A DNA stretch of 64,000 nt, taken from positions 8,088,835-8,152,834 of the forward strand of contig OZ026601.1 of assembly GCA_964020085.1 (NCBI GenBank). Reading direction: 5' to 3'. Position 1 is the first letter of the stretch. Each line of letters starts with the position of its first letter. Below are positions 35,020 through 47,933 of this stretch, piece by piece. The translations under genes were made by a program, and so were the position numbers. The stretch comes from Micromussa lordhowensis (lineage: Eukaryota; Cnidaria; Anthozoa; Scleractinia; Lobophylliidae). The notes beneath the pieces are model-generated. The model did not search any database. It was not told the origin of the DNA and saw nothing but the letters and a program-made list of their open reading frames with translations.

Positions 35020-36560
35020 ATGATTTTGACTTGCGCCGTAGCTGACGATATTTATATAGAGGTTCAGTCGACCTAAACTCGTAAAAATACGTTAATTTAA
35101 AACTTCTTTTTATTTGATTCAACTGATGTAAACTATGGCTTAAAGAAACTTTGCAGAACGGTTTAAACCTTTCTTCGGACACTGACTTCGGTAGTTATTC
35201 TGTAAACTTGATTTGTAATTTTCTTAAATTCATGGGACGTTTTCAGCCGTCCTTAACCGTGTAAATATACTGCTTTTTGTTTGATTCAATGTACACTTGA
35301 TAAACTTCACAGACCGGTTTCTAACCATTCTTTTGACGATTCCTTGACCATCATTTGTAGTTATTTCGTAAACTATTTACTCTCTTAATGATTAGGAGGC
35401 AATAAAGTGCATGAATACTATTTAGCGATTTTAATTCTTAATTTGGAAGCAATAAAGTGAGTGAAAACGTCAATACAGTGTCGTATGGTAAAGTCCTGCC
35501 AATTCCCATTCACGGCCATTTCTAAGTATAAGACACTTTTTTTATATCTTTGTCAATGTTTTAATAAAACAAATTAGGCACCCTCTCTCTTTTTTTTGGC
35601 TTTGGTTTCCTCGGCAGTATTTCGCAAGCTGCCCAGGTGCAGCAAAGCTTTCCTAGACAACAAACCGTGATGTTCAATACATAAGTCTGAGCCTAATTCT
35701 GTAGAAAATCTGCCTTGAAATTCATATGCAATGGTTAATTTATAAACCAACAGTCTCTTTAGGAACACGCATGCATATTTGAGAAAAGTTCCTGGGTTTT
35801 TTTTTTTGTTCTCTGCCGAGCTCATCATATATTTGTTTGCCAACTTTTTCTGAAGTTTTGTTAATGACTCATGGGTTTTTTTCTTCATTAGTAAGACTCA
35901 GCCTCTAAAACAAATCATGAGTCCCTATTATTCTTCTTCGGCTTTTTTATTGCCGTAGGATTACGCCTTCTATTTGAAGGTTTAAATTGGTTATTTATTT
36001 GAGGTTGCGGGGTTTTTGGTTTTCGTTATTAACGAACCTTTTCCATGTTAAGATCCAAATGGTTTGTTGACTGAGTGGGAAGCCAAGACAGGAAGCTTCT
36101 GTCGATCATTTTGACGTTGTTATCACCTACAGTGTCAAAATGTGAATGACTTTACACATATATCCAGTGTGTTCAGTGTAATGATTCGGAAAATATTTTT
36201 TTGGCCCACATGTTTGGAAATTCCCGGGAAAGTATCCATCAAGGTCACGCCGGATCAGTTTAGAGATGAATCTCGAGGACAAGATATTTTCATGAGTTTC
36301 AACATTGTGAATGCGACTGGAAGAGAAATCAACGCATCCATTGCAGTCCTTTGATTGCGAACCAGCGCCGGGAGATATTTCCGAATAGGAAGTCGAGGCC
36401 ATTAATATGCAAGAAAAGACTGAGGCCGATTTCAGGCCATCTTGAACAAGCCTTGTCAATAAAGATAATTTGGTTTTATCAACTGAGTTGATAATGTGAA
36501 TTGACCAACGTAAAGAGATTCGAAAGCGATTCGAGGAATTATGGGTTGTGTGTAGATGGA
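35020..36560. other. intergenic, no gene seen
   Basis: 3' flank of GPCR 3 with two related segments (GTTTAAACCTTTCTTCGG near 35161 and GGTTTCTAACCATTC near 35314). AATAAA-type signals occur near 35400 and 35564. Only short ORFs are present. Confidence 0.45.
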
Positions 36561-36561
36561 G

Positions 36562-37010
36562 CTACGCTATTGGTTGGTGTATGGTAACGTGAAAAACAAC
36601 AGAATAAATTAGTTGAATGAAAAGCGTTCGTTGATTTTTGTTCCAGAGTTTTGCGGCTTTCCGTGCTTCCTCGATGTAGGGAAAGGCCGCAGACTGCCAT
36701 ATGGTGCTTAGAATGATTGGGGAACGCAACCTCGCGATCGGTTTAGATGCGTTTTTGTCGTCTTTCTCTACGTCATGAAGGTGTTCTCGGAATCGGTCGC
36801 CTAATCGTCTCCCTGTTTCGCCGATGTATAACGTTTTGCAAAGAGTGCAAGTTATGCAGTACGCTGGCTGAGGCACAGGTGAAATGATCGGCAGGTAGGA
36901 ACGCAGAACTGGCCTCAACATGTCTCCCGCCAGTCATGCGCAGCGTAGGTTCGAGAGAACGGTGGAAATCGAGCCTATGAACGGTGGATCTCCGTTTTCT
37001 AGAAGACACC
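36562..37010 (-). pseudogene. Penelope-like GIY-YIG endonuclease fragment
   Basis: The minus strand reads ITCTLCKTLYIGETGRRLGD then RFREHLHDVEKDDKNASKPI, the GIY-YIG core of Penelope-like elements. After about residue 65 the expected pattern is lost through frameshifts, and the upstream reading frame is also broken. No RT is present beside it, so it is a truncated dead copy. Confidence 0.85.
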
Positions 37011-38218
37011 TGCTCAATTAATGGGAAAATTATTAATGGTAAGAGACAGGTTGTCTGACAAATAAACTCGCCTTTGCCTTGAGGTTTTGTGCTAAGAATT
37101 CGGTCTCAGTCAGGTTATCGTTCAGTGTGAGCTTATTAGAGGACAACCATGTATATATCTTTTATCAAAGGCAAAATTAAGTCGTTTTGAGAAAACGAGC
37201 TTTGAACTTACATTAAGAAGTGCTTCTCAAAATAAAAGTGCAATACCTTAAGATTCAAAATTGCGGCAAAAACAAAAATAATTTTATTTACAGAATCCTT
37301 AGGTAAAGCACCCCCTCCCCCTCCTCTCTTAAAGAAGTAATAATTAACAAAAATAAATATGAAAGCCTAGCTCTCCAGTACTACTGGTAACGATTAACAC
37401 CGACCACAAACGGCAAACTTAGTTCGTGTTGGTGATTTCCCTATGCAAGGTTGCTAAGGTTGCAAAGACCATTACCCATTCCTAAAGTAAACACTCCCTC
37501 CCCTCCCCCCTTCAATTTCCCGCCACTCGCGGCCTCCCCCTATGTTAAAAATGAATGGCGATTGCATTTGCCGGTCCCTTTTGCTTGACGAGAATTTAAT
37601 TTAGAAATACTTGTCATTGTCTTTTTTTCTTTTACTCCCTCAAATGGATGTGGTAGATATTATGGTTAATTGCCTGAAGGGATTTTGTTGAAAGGATTTT
37701 AATTGAATAGGTTTTCTTTAATTTAAATATATCTTTTTACATTTCCTGTATAAATAATAAAATGTGAAGTTTTTCCACACGCTCCGGCTTGGGAGAAGTA
37801 AAGCCGTAAATTGGAATCTTCATCCATAGTCTTCTACTGCATTCTTACCTTGACTTTTTTCGTATTATTTTTTACATGAGACCATTTTTTTAATTTCTTC
37901 TTTCAATCACAAAACACTTTGTTAACTTTGGGCATGAAAGGGGAAAATCTCAGAAAACTGAGACGTTTATAAACGGCAGTGGGAACCACACAAGCGCATA
38001 GTTCGTTTGACCCTTCTAGAATCAGACAATGCCCACGGACGTACTATATCAGAAAACTAGTGTCTGCTCAGTTACTAGTTACCTCGCGAAACGTAGCCTT
38101 CGAATTTTTCCTGAACTTTTTCTGATGAATGAACAATAACAATTCCGCCCTTACCTGGATTTCAGTTAGAAATCACATGGAGAAGTCGTTTTAAATTAAA
38201 ATTTTATTGTAACTATTG
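37011..38218. other. intergenic, no gene seen
   Basis: AT-rich, with C-rich patches near 37310 and 37500. No supported feature; it contains the 3' flank of GPCR 4. Confidence 0.5.
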
Positions 38219-39100
38219 TCAAACTGCAGTGTTAGCATGATGTGTTACATCTGGTGACCTGGGATGTCTGCAAAAGGACCTAAGTTCCTTTCGAATGTCT
38301 CTTTTGAACATGGCATAAGCTATCGGGTTGGCCGCCGAATTAACGACTATTAGAAAAGTAATAACGTGAACAACTTCTGGAGTTGGTGTCGAAGATTCAA
38401 AGAGAAAACGAACAACACTGTACAACTCTACGCAGTAACAAGCCAGGAAAACAACGAGTACAGTGACAATGACCATTGCTGTTGAAATCTCTCTGTAGCG
38501 TCGGCGTTCGGCGAGGTTGATTCGCAACTGAGCTCGAAGACGAGCATTTTGCCACCAGTGTCTCCTGGCTGTAATCATGATCTGTACTGTGATGATAAGC
38601 AAAACTAGGCAGGGAACAATCTCCAATAAAATCATTTTGCTAGAGATGAGAGCTTTGTTTGTCAAGTTGCATCTTCCCAAACGCGTACACAAGGCTGGAA
38701 TGAAGTCCAGCGCGAGTGGAATGATCCAAGCCAAAGCGACGAGCGCAGCTGCTCGACGAGAAGACATCCAGGCAACATATCTCAAAGGCTTGACAATCGC
38801 GATATAGCGATCAACTGACATAGCACATAAGTTAGTAACGGAAGAATAAATCGCCAGCACCGCTAAGTCATAACCGTAGCCGAAGCTATTTTCGCAAAAG
38901 GCAAGTTTTCCACAAAAGAAAGTTATGGGAAAGTAGATCAGTCCAACGGTGAAATCTGCCAGTGCTAGCGATATGACGAACCCGTTTGGTAATGTGTGTA
39001 GTGAAGTCTTTGAAATGATCATGACTATGATCAAACCGTTTCCAAATATTGCCACAGCGCTGGGAAACCAGCTAGCGATGAAAAACCAGGACGTTGCCAT
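38219..39100 (-). CDS. rhodopsin-like GPCR, DRY-type, unrelated to the DRF trio
   Basis: An intronless receptor of 293 residues with seven hydrophobic segments. Marks are GN (20-21) in TM1, LALAD in TM2 (D49), DRYIAIVKPLRY from 97, and NSAANPIAYA in TM7 (NPxxY 258-262). TM6 reads FLACYCVELY, so the usual CWxP toggle is missing both Trp and Pro. This is odd for a class A receptor and could change activation. C63 or C69 and C138 or C144 are candidate extracellular pairs. A very short N-terminus and a basic loop 3 (RRYREIS) resemble amine/adenosine/melanocortin-like receptors, of which cnidarians have many; the subfamily cannot be fixed by eye. The start is the first ATG, just ahead of TM1. Confidence 0.88.
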   Translation of the reverse strand: MATSWFFIASWFPSAVAIFGNGLIIVMIISKTSLHTLPNGFVISLALADFTVGLIYFPITFFCGKLAFCENSFGYGYDLAVLAIYSSVTNLCAMSVDRYIAIVKPLRYVAWMSSRRAAALVALAWIIPLALDFIPALCTRLGRCNLTNKALISSKMILLEIVPCLVLLIITVQIMITARRHWWQNARLRAQLRINLAERRRYREISTAMVIVTVLVVFLACYCVELYSVVRFLFESSTPTPEVVHVITFLIVVNSAANPIAYAMFKRDIRKELRSFCRHPRSPDVTHHANTAV

Positions 39101-40930
39101 ACCCAGTATGTGGTTCTGGCACTAGCCGGTTAAAATAGTAATTATCTTGTCGCTTCACCGATGCTTTTGCTGTCTTTTAAACTTCAACGCTCGTAAAAGG
39201 ATGGAGAAAATCATTAAAAACTAATTTACTTTTAGCTGGCAGGATAATTCGTTTCTTTCTTTCAAAAAGAGATGAAACCACCTGCTTTAATGTAAACACG
39301 GGGCACATATATTTAATAGCACAGTTGTATCGCGTGATTTAATTAGCTTTCGAAAACTCTCTTTCGTCAGAAAAGCAAAGCAAAGCAATTCAAAATGTTA
39401 TTTAATATCACGTATTCGATATCACGTAGCATCTGCTGACGAAAAAAACAATGAAGTGATTTTTGTCTCAGATAAAGACTTTTATGATCTGCCTAGGGGC
39501 GTCTATTTCCCGTGCACTTTACATGCACCTCGACATTGACAAAACAACGAATTTCAGCCACGCAAAAAAAATGAGATCTTGCTGTGATAAGATATATTGC
39601 TTGACCTTTTGAGCTACTTTGCAAGTACAGGGGTAAAAGATAATAGAAGAAATTTAAAGTAGCAGTGTCTTTAGATAAGGCCTAATGTATGCCTCATAAA
39701 TTAATCACTTAAGTCGCAGAAATCTCGCTCGCGTTTGAATTTGTACTGGCCGTTTTCGACGTACGAAGGCCCGGTTTCTTTTCTGTGTTCAAACAAACAG
39801 TGTCTCCGTCCAAGTTGGCACTGTTGAGCTGATTTAAAGGACTCATAAAGTCAAAATCACCTTCAAATTAAAGGGAGGGAAAAATCTAAGGTAGTAAAGG
39901 TAGTAAAAATTTGCCATCACAAGATTTATTAGGATGCCAAACGGCAAACAAAACAAAATGGTAAACGCAATTAAAATGCGACGTCGCCATTTTGGGAAGT
40001 TGATTGGTGCAAGTAACATTTCAACTCTCAACTTTTTAAGCAAGCGGGAAATGCTGCAAAACATTTATTTTACATAAAAATTAACTTCTCCCCTAAAGCT
40101 CTCAGTCTAAACAAAAACGAGATGTGGAGGAAACAGACGACTGAAACATATTGCACAAATCCTAACCTATTAAAAATGCAAACAGCACGCTTTTAATGCT
40201 ATTAGTGGTGTTTGTTAATGAAAACAGCAATCAAAATATACTTTCATCACGTAGATGGCAGTGACATATTGTTAATGCTGTTCTCGATAATAAAAGCAGT
40301 CACGGAAAAAAAAATTTAGAGATCAATCTTTGTTGATGACAAAGCAATTAAACCCGGCTTAAATTGTCTACTAGTACAGCACGAAAACTACACGGCAGCC
40401 CGTGACAACCACGGCCGGCGAAATTAAAATTGTTCAAAATGAAATACAGAAGCGCCAAAAAGTCGAGAAAATGATAGATAGATTCTCTTGATAATATGCA
40501 GGTAAGATTTTCAACTTTATTGCAGGGTTTCAAAGGAGACACGAGATAGCTTTCAGAGTTTTCGATCGAATTTCAAATACAAACCCCTATTAAAGAGCTC
40601 CTTACAATCTCCTGTAGTGTATGGTTTGGGAGCAGGATTTGATATTTGTAAATATTGCTTTCTGTCCAGTCGAGAGGGAATTTTCTCAGTTCCTAAGCGC
40701 ATAATCATTATGGTAATAGCGTCCTGCAGCTTAAGCTTCCTATACGCTCGGCCACACGTGAGTACGATTTGAATGGAAACAGCTGTATGTCAGTACACTC
40801 TTGTAAATCAATTTGCTAGCAAATTTTAAATGTTGAATGAAATCTCACTGTGTTCAGTGTGCTTCCTTTTCGGTAATCAAATATTCGTCATTGTTATTTT
40901 TCCATTACGGATTTCGAAATAAATTAAAGC
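39101..40930. other. intergenic, no gene seen
   Basis: No exon with splice signals, RNA gene or repeat was recognised. It is AT-rich with short ORFs on both strands. Confidence 0.5.
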
Positions 40931-40934
40931 GAAT

Positions 40935-41195
40935 AGAATCACAGTCTAAAAATTTAGCCGACGGAGCCTGAGCGCGAGGCAGGGGGATTTGATTGGCTAC
41001 ATTCTTGTACTAAGATTTTCAACAATATTCAAAAGTATTATATCGTTCCCGAACTTATCCCCTGGTTGGCCTCTAACCCGAAACTGTTCGATCGCAGTAC
41101 AAATATTAATTTTAACAGAGGGGAATTTAAGAGTGACAGGCTGGTCTGAGAATGAGTATCTGATATAAAACTGAAAATAAATCAAAGGCTCCTGT
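40935..41195. repeat. outlying copy of the LU-cluster flank repeat
   Basis: ATCACAGTCTAAAAATTTAG to GAGTGACAGGCTGGTCTGAG matches segments at about 45415-45700, 47370-47620 and 60120-60380 in the LU-gene duplication cluster. This shows that the duplicated block extends, or was copied, leftward of the cluster. Confidence 0.8.
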
Positions 41196-41356
41196 GAGCC
41201 AGCTCATGGATGAATTGGCTGAATGTAGAAAAGTTAGTTGAATAAAAAGAGAAGAGGAATTGATCATTGTGGAGTTCTTCTTGGTACAGAAGTAAAAAAC
41301 AGCAAAATAAACATCCTCTGATGCATTGGTTCTGATGTTCAGTGATTGCTTATTGA

Positions 41357-41672
41357 CACCCTTTAGGTAAAAGTCAGGTCTTCATACAGGATAAGTGGTC
41401 CACCAGGACGAAGCTTATCCCAGTTTCTGTAGTATGAAGCGACTAGGATTAATTCTATTCCTCCCTGGATGGAATGTTAGTCCACTGCAGGGTTGTTAAC
41501 CCCCAGCATTAAGTTTGCCAGTACCCATTTATACAGGGAGAGGCACTGTGAGAGTAAAGTGCCTTGCCCAACAGTACAACACAATGTCCCTGGCCTGGGC
41601 TCGAACCTGGACTGCTCGATCCGGAGACAAGCACACTAACCATGAGGCCACCATGCCTCCCACCCTTTAGGT
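41357..41672 (-). mobile_element. tRNA-derived SINE with 12 bp target duplication
   Basis: The body is 41369-41660. In reverse complement it begins GGGAGGCATGGTGGCCTCAT and contains A-box-like TGGTTAGTGTG and B-box GGTTCGAGCCC. CACCCTTTAGGT flanks both sides (41357-41368 and 41661-41672). It is the same family as 49429-49750, in the opposite orientation. Confidence 0.9.
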
Positions 41673-41838
41673 GGCTGAATTTGCTCTATGGAAAAAAAAA
41701 GCTATTTTATAAATTATAAATAACCATTAATTACATAATTGAAAATAGATTTCAAATGAGTGCAACAACAAAATAAAGATGAACACTGCTTTTATTAGGA
41801 GCATTTTCCTTCTCATCAAGTCAACTGAAATACTTCTT

Positions 41839-43118
41839 CCATAATGTTAGCCTGCGAAAACAGCCGTCCTTCTTCGCTCCCGACCCGAGTTGCGTTTCGC
41901 GAGAAGGACGTCTGCGATTTACCGCCGAAAATTCCATACTGATGACGTAAGTGTGAACTTTGTAATGTTGCCTCAATCTGCAAAATAGGCATAAATTAGC
42001 ATTTGCGGGCTTTTTTTACCGAGGAGATGAATATTCATGATCAGGAAGAATCTTGCATTCTTTGTAGAAGAGGCGCTGGAAAGGGCGACAGACACTATGT
42101 GGGGACTCAGTGATATTAAGATGACTGAGCTCCTTCAAAAGATACCGCGATATCTCGAATATTTATTCGACTTTCTCCCGTCGAACTCGAGAAATTCACT
42201 TCTTTTCACGTTTCCGTTTTGCTGTCTGTAAAAAGCAAATCGAGAAGTGACGGAGGTTAGTGGTTAACATTATTACCGTAGAAAATGCCTTGCGTAGTCG
42301 ACAATTTCTTGATGAAAACTTTTTTCGGATAGCTGCAGGAAGCATAATATCTCTAGACGAACGTATAGCTTTCTCGAAGTCAGAGGTGAAGCTACGGCGT
42401 CTCCGAAGAAGAAGGTACGACGACAAATATGATATCCGTGATAAGAATCTATCTACTGTGCTTGCAAACAGTTCTAATCACAGCCGCGCCCGGTGTCACC
42501 GTAAAATGCAACATGTAAGCAACATGTTCACGGTAAATTTCTTTTTTTGTCCCTCGAAAGCAAATACTTCGAGAATTAAAAACACATCTCTTCTTGTAAT
42601 AGAAATGAGCCTGAACAATGCTTTCAACACAGGGCAAATTACAGAGGTGTCAGACTCGACGAAGCGACAGAGAGATAATAGCGGAGCTCATGCAGACCAG
42701 TGACCTCTAAAAATTTACCATAGCACGGTCTTACGGCTCAACTCTACTGGAAAATCCTCCTTATAACACGAGATAAAGAGTCCTTCATAAACAAGAGTGA
42801 AGCAACAAAAACGGTCAAGCGACCGAAAAGAGAACGGCAAATGTACAAATGCCACGAACCGTGGGAGTCGTGTAGGTTTGTCAACCCCATTTTAATAACA
42901 CGTATTTGTTTTGGTGAGAATATTCAATGTCCCGCATATTTACGGACTTGTTATGCATAATTACCGATCGAACCAATCAGCGTTCATGACCAGATTTAGG
43001 ACAGATTTGCGTCATCAGTATGGAATTTTCGGCGGTAAATCGCAGACGTCCTTCTCGCGAAACGCCACTCGGGCCGGGAGCGAAGAAGTACGGCTCTTTT
43101 CGCAGGCTACCATAATGT
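41839..43118. mobile_element. 1.26 kb Mutator-like non-autonomous element
   Basis: The element is 41848-43109, with long inverted ends starting TAGCCTGCGAAAACAGCCGT. The left arm pairs with the right for about 100 bp (TCAGTATGGAATTTTCGGCG at the right). CCATAATGT repeats directly outside (41839-41847 and 43110-43118), a 9 bp duplication typical of MULEs. No transposase is present. The interior has fragments that look coding in different frames: SCILCRRGAGKGDRHYVGT near 42045, DIKMTELLQK near 42115, and an open frame at 42260-42703 of 147 basic residues. Decayed captured host sequence is possible. Confidence 0.85.
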
Positions 43119-43119
43119 A

Positions 43120-43600
43120 GCACATAAAAGCTAAGAGGAGACATTCTGGCCAGCAGTCTCCCATACAGACACATTATACAAAGTTTGCTCAGTTATAAAT
43201 AACAATCTTATAGGAGCAGGGCACACATACAGTAGAAGTACAGCATGATAACCACCATTTTAAGAACTGAATGGATATTTAACAGGTATAAGCTGGAACA
43301 GTTAGGATAGCAACTTATACTTCAATTAAATATTGCAAGATTTGTACATGTATTTTATTTTAAATAGAGACAGATAAACACATTCAGCTTTTGTTTTCCT
43401 TTATGATGGGTTCTTAAACTTTTTCATTTCATTGTAGTCCTAACAAAAGGACTGATTGTGTTCTCCACAATTTTAAGTTTCTGTGCAATTTCTGTGTTCC
43501 ACTCTAAAGCTATAAGTTTATTTTTTGAGTTAAGGTGTGACACACATAGTAAGTTTAGATGGATTTTAATGTCTATGAAGACTAGGATGTTTAAGCAATA
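43120..43600. other. stretch before the LU cluster, no gene seen
   Basis: No exon supported. Bases 43585-43601 (TTTAAGCAATAGAGCACTAT) already belong to the junction sequence that starts each LU-cluster unit. Confidence 0.5.
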
Positions 43601-44001
43601 GAGCACTATTTCCGTGTTCACATAGCCTCATCTAAACACGAGGAAGGTTGGGAGAAAACGAGACTTTCGAGAATTCTCTCAACCCTGTGAGTGAATCTAA
43701 AACGTCACAACCGTGTTTACATACTCTCATCTAAACACACCTATCGACCAATGAGAGCGCGCGTAGTGACTCAGATATTTTATAATTAAAAATTGTAGCC
43801 AGTTTCGAATAAGCATAATAATGTTCATGAGCAATTGATGGTTTTACGTTTGAATGGCGTTCATTGTTCACGGTCCACAGCGTTTAGATAAAAGAGTGTC
43901 TGTTATATACGGGTAGACATTGAGCGAGCTGTCAGTGTTAAAGGTGATTGTCATCAGCTCACAGCTACAATAGTGATTTTTAAGACGTTCGCTTTAAAAC
44001 C

Positions 44002-44050
44002 ATGAAATTTCCAGTTCTCGTCATCGTCCTATGCAATGTCAAGGCGATTG
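44002..44050 (+). CDS. signal-peptide exon of LU gene, copy 1
   Basis: ATG opens MKFPVLVIVLCNVKAI and the exon ends in phase 1 at ATTG|GTGAGT. This is the same phase as the acceptor of exon 2 at 50744, so it could splice over the second unit as an alternative first exon. It has its own TATA-like box about 95 bases upstream. Without exons 2 and 3 in its own unit it encodes only a signal peptide, so it is either an alternative promoter/exon or a duplicate relic. Confidence 0.7.
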
Positions 44051-44497
44051 GTGAGTGTCGCTAATGCTTCTGTCGTTGAATTTGTACTTTAGGGTTGTAC
44101 GAAGTGTTTAGAGTGGGAGTACCAAGTAACAGACTTTAGCATGGACGTCTTGTTAGGTTTTTCAACAGCTGCATGTTCAGAAATGATGCCGCTGGTGGTT
44201 ATTTTATGGTCTTGAGGACCCCGTGTGCATTAATTAATTGTACTACTCATATCAGTTCCGATCGAAGAGCTGCCCGTTCTATATGGTAGTGAATATAAGC
44301 TGCAACACACTGTAAACAACGTGTAACTGATAACGAATACAAATTATAGTAATTTTCAAAAAAGTTTATTAAACATCTCGAATAATCAAATGATTTCACT
44401 GCTGCCGTGTTTGTTGAATTTCTGATTGGAGCACATTATGTTTCATTAAAGTAACTTAGAGCTGTTGATAAACAATTTCACAGAGTATGCAGTAGCT

Positions 44498-44665
44498 AAT
44501 AATTAACAATTATTCACCGAAGTGGAGGTAAATATTCACCACTTTCACCGACACTGAGGTGAATAATTGTTTTAGTATATACCACACAAGCTGAATAACT
44601 AGCAGCCCAAAGAGTAACTTCAATAGTTAAAATATAGCGACAAAAGCCACTGCTGCTCGGAGGTG

Positions 44666-44702
<37 letters not shown>

Positions 44703-44746
44703 AGCGCGCGCGAAAAGTACTATTCACTTGTGTGGTATATACTAAG
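44498..44746. mobile_element. inverted-repeat insertion in LU unit 1
   Basis: Absent from the matching positions of units 2-4, which read GTAGCTAATTATAAGTACTT. The insert holds AACAATTATTCACC/GGTGAATAATTGTT and TAGTATATACCACACAAG/CTTGTGTGGTATATACTA inverted pairs, so it may be two abutting MITEs. Confidence 0.75.
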
Positions 44747-45784
44747 TACTTTTATTCCTAGAAACTGAATCAGTGAACTAGAGAATTAACCTCCTGTTTA
44801 CTTCAAAAAGAACCAAATCAAATGTCGGCCAATGCTGTTTGTTTCGGTTGAGTTTGAACTCGTTGAAGAAAGTGGGACATAGACAGGGAGAAAAACTTGT
44901 TAGGCTTCATTATATGACAGCCAGCGAAACTTAAAGCAATGATAAGCATTTTATGCAGTTATTATCCCAATAAAGTACGCCCTCTATATGGTTAAGATTT
45001 CAAATGTGAACTTGTACCTAACAGGAAACGTTTTTCAGTACTGAACTGCAGCTGTGACAAGCGACGTCAGTAATCTTTTGCCAAATGTCATAAGCCCGCA
45101 GTTTGATGTTATCCAACTTTGTGCTTCGTGCTTTTAAATGTTTCTTTATGAAGTGAAATCTAGTGAGTTTATACTCAACATAAGTCATGGATGAAAGCCG
45201 ACGTGTTCACACCGAAAGTCGAAAACATTTCTAAACTACCTGATCGTGTACCTGAGCGAGAACTCCGATATTTTTCGTCAATACTCTTTCAGCTCCTTGG
45301 TTTTCTATGAAATATTTAAAAGGAACGATTTTATGAAAACATATTTTGCATGCCAAACTATGAAAACTACTTCGAACATAATCGGTTCAATTTTTGGCTT
45401 TCTCGTGAGAAAGAAAGAAACATAGTCTGAAAATTTTGACGACGCAGCCTGAGCACGAGGTAAAAGTGCTTTGATTGGCTACATTCTTGTACCGGCTAAG
45501 ATTTTCAACAATATTCAAAAGTGTTATTTTTCCCGAACTTATCCATTGGTTGTTCTCTAAACCGAACCGTTTTGATCGCAGCACAAAGATTAATTTTAAC
45601 AGAGGGGAATTTAAGAGTGACAGGCTAGTCTAAGAATGAGTATTTGAAATTAGAATATACCACTGAAAATAAACAAAGAAAAACTTCGATGATCAACTTC
45701 TGTGGTAATTCTGCCAACAGAAAAGGAATGTTTCCGGAAAACATTTCTTCAAATTATTTCAAAAGCTATATGTTTAAGCAATAG

Positions 45785-47725
45785 AGCACTATTTCCGTGT
45801 TCACATAGCCTCATCTAAACACGAGGAGGGTTGGGAGAAATCGAGACTTTCGAGAATTCTCTCAACCCTGTAAGTGAATCTAAAACGTCACAACCGTGTT
45901 TACATACTCTCATCTAAACACACCTATCGACCAATGAGATCGAGCGAGCGTAGTGGCTCGGGTATTTTATAATTAAAATTTGTAGCCAGTTTCGAATAAG
46001 CATAATAATATTCATGAGCAATTGATGGTTTTACGTTTGAATGGCGTTCATTGTTCACGGTTCACAGCGTTTAGATACAAGAGTGTCTGTTATATATGGG
46101 TAGACATTGAGCGAGCTGTCAGTGTTAAAGGTGATTGTCATCAGCTCACAGCTACAATAGTGATTTTTAAGACGTTCGCTTTAAAACCATGAAGTTTCCA
46201 GTTCTCGTCATCGTCCTATGCAATGTCAAGGCGATTGGTGAGTGTCGCTAGTGCTTCTGTCGTTGAATTTGTACTTTAGGGTTGTACGAAGTGATTAGAG
46301 TGGGGGTACCAAGTAAAAGACTTTTAGCATGGACGTCGTGTTAGATTTTTCAACAGCTGCATGTTCAGAAATGGTGCTACTGGTGGTTATTTTATGGTCT
46401 TGAGGACCCCGTGTGCATTAATTAATTGTACTACTCATATCAGTTCCGATCGAAGAGCTGCCCGTTCTATATATGGTAGTGAATATAAGCTGCAACACAC
46501 TGTAAACAACGTGTAATAAAGAATGTAAATTAAAGTAATTTACAAGTCATAGAAAAGTTTATTAACATCTCGAATAATCAAATGATGCAATGCAGCCGTG
46601 TTTGTTAAATTTCTGATTGGAGCTCATTATTTTTCATTAAAGTAACTTAGAACTGTTGATTAACAATTTCACAGAGTATGCAGTAGCTAATTATAAGTAC
46701 TTTTATTTTTGGAAACTGAATCAGTGAACTGGAGGATTAACTTCCTGTTTACTTCTAAAAGAACCAAGTCAAATGTCGGCCAATGCTGTTTATTTCGGTT
46801 GAGTTTGAACTCGTTGAAGAAAGTGGGACATAGACAGGGAGAAACTTATTAGACTTTATTATATACAGCCAGCGAAACTTATAGCAATACCAAGCAATTT
46901 ATGCAGTAATGATCCCAAATAAAGTAGGCCCTCTATATGGTTAAGATTTCAAATGTGAACTTGTACCTAACTGGCAACGTTTTTCAGTACTGAACTGCAG
47001 CTGTGAAAAGCGACGTCAGTAATCTTTTGCCAAATGTCATAAGTTCGCAGTTTGATGTTATCCAACTTTGTGCTTCGTGCTTTTAAATGTTTCTTTATGA
47101 AGTGAAGTCTAGTGAGTTCATACTCAACATAAGTCATGGAAGAAAGCCAAAGTGTTCACACCGAAAGTCGAAAACATTTCTAAACTACCTGATCGTGTAC
47201 CTGAGCGAGAATTCAGATATTTTTCGTCAATAATCTTTCAGCTCCTTGGTTTTCTATGAGATATTCAAAACGAATGATTTTATGAGAACATATTTTGCAT
47301 GCCAAACCATGAAAAGCACTTAGAACATAATCGGTTCTATTTTTGCTTTCTCGTAAGAAAGAAAGAATCACAGTCTAAAAATTTAGCCGACGGAGCCTAA
47401 GTACGAGGTAAAGGTGCTTTGACTGGCTACATTCTTGTACTAAGATTTTCAACAATATTCAAAAGTGTTATTTTTCCCGAACTCATCCATCGGTTGTTCT
47501 CTAGCCCGAACCGTTTTGATCGCAGTACAAAGATTAATTTTAACAGAGGGGAATTTAAGAGTGACAGGCTGGTCTGAGAATGAGTATTTGAAATTAGAAT
47601 ATACCAGTGAAAATAAACAAAGTAAAACTTCGATGATCAACTTCTGTGTTAATTCTGCCAACAGACAAGGAATGTTTCTGAAAAACATTTCTTCAAATTA
47701 TTTTAAAAGTTATATCTTTAAGCAA
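45785..47725 (+). repeat. LU cluster unit 2
   Basis: Collinear with unit 1. TATATAT lies at 46091-46097 and exon 1 at 46189-46237, then intron 1 sequence to the flank-repeat block at 47370-47720. No exon 2 or 3 is present before unit 3. Compared with unit 1 it lacks the 44498-44746 insertion. Confidence 0.85.
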
Positions 47726-47785
47726 TTGCTGGTTTTCAGTGTCACACCATTCAAAATAGACCAAAATAAAAAATCAAAACCGTTT

Positions 47786-47821
<36 letters not shown>

Positions 47822-47899
47822 CTACATATGCACAGACTCTCGCCAAGATTGAGATCACAGCAATTTTTCTCATGGAAGATATGCGAAGAAACGTTTTCC

Positions 47900-47933
<34 letters not shown>

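Larger units (their letters stand above)
43602..45780 (+). repeat. LU cluster unit 1 (promoter + exon 1 + part of intron 1)
   Basis: Starts GAGCACTATTTCCGTGTTCA. It contains conserved upstream sequence, a TATATA box at 43904-43909, signal-peptide exon 44002-44050, and intron sequence through the CACAGTCT...GACAGGCT block. It is collinear with units starting at 45785, 48336 and 60399. It lacks LU-domain exons 2 and 3. An inverted-repeat insertion at 44498-44746 is absent from the other units. Confidence 0.85.
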
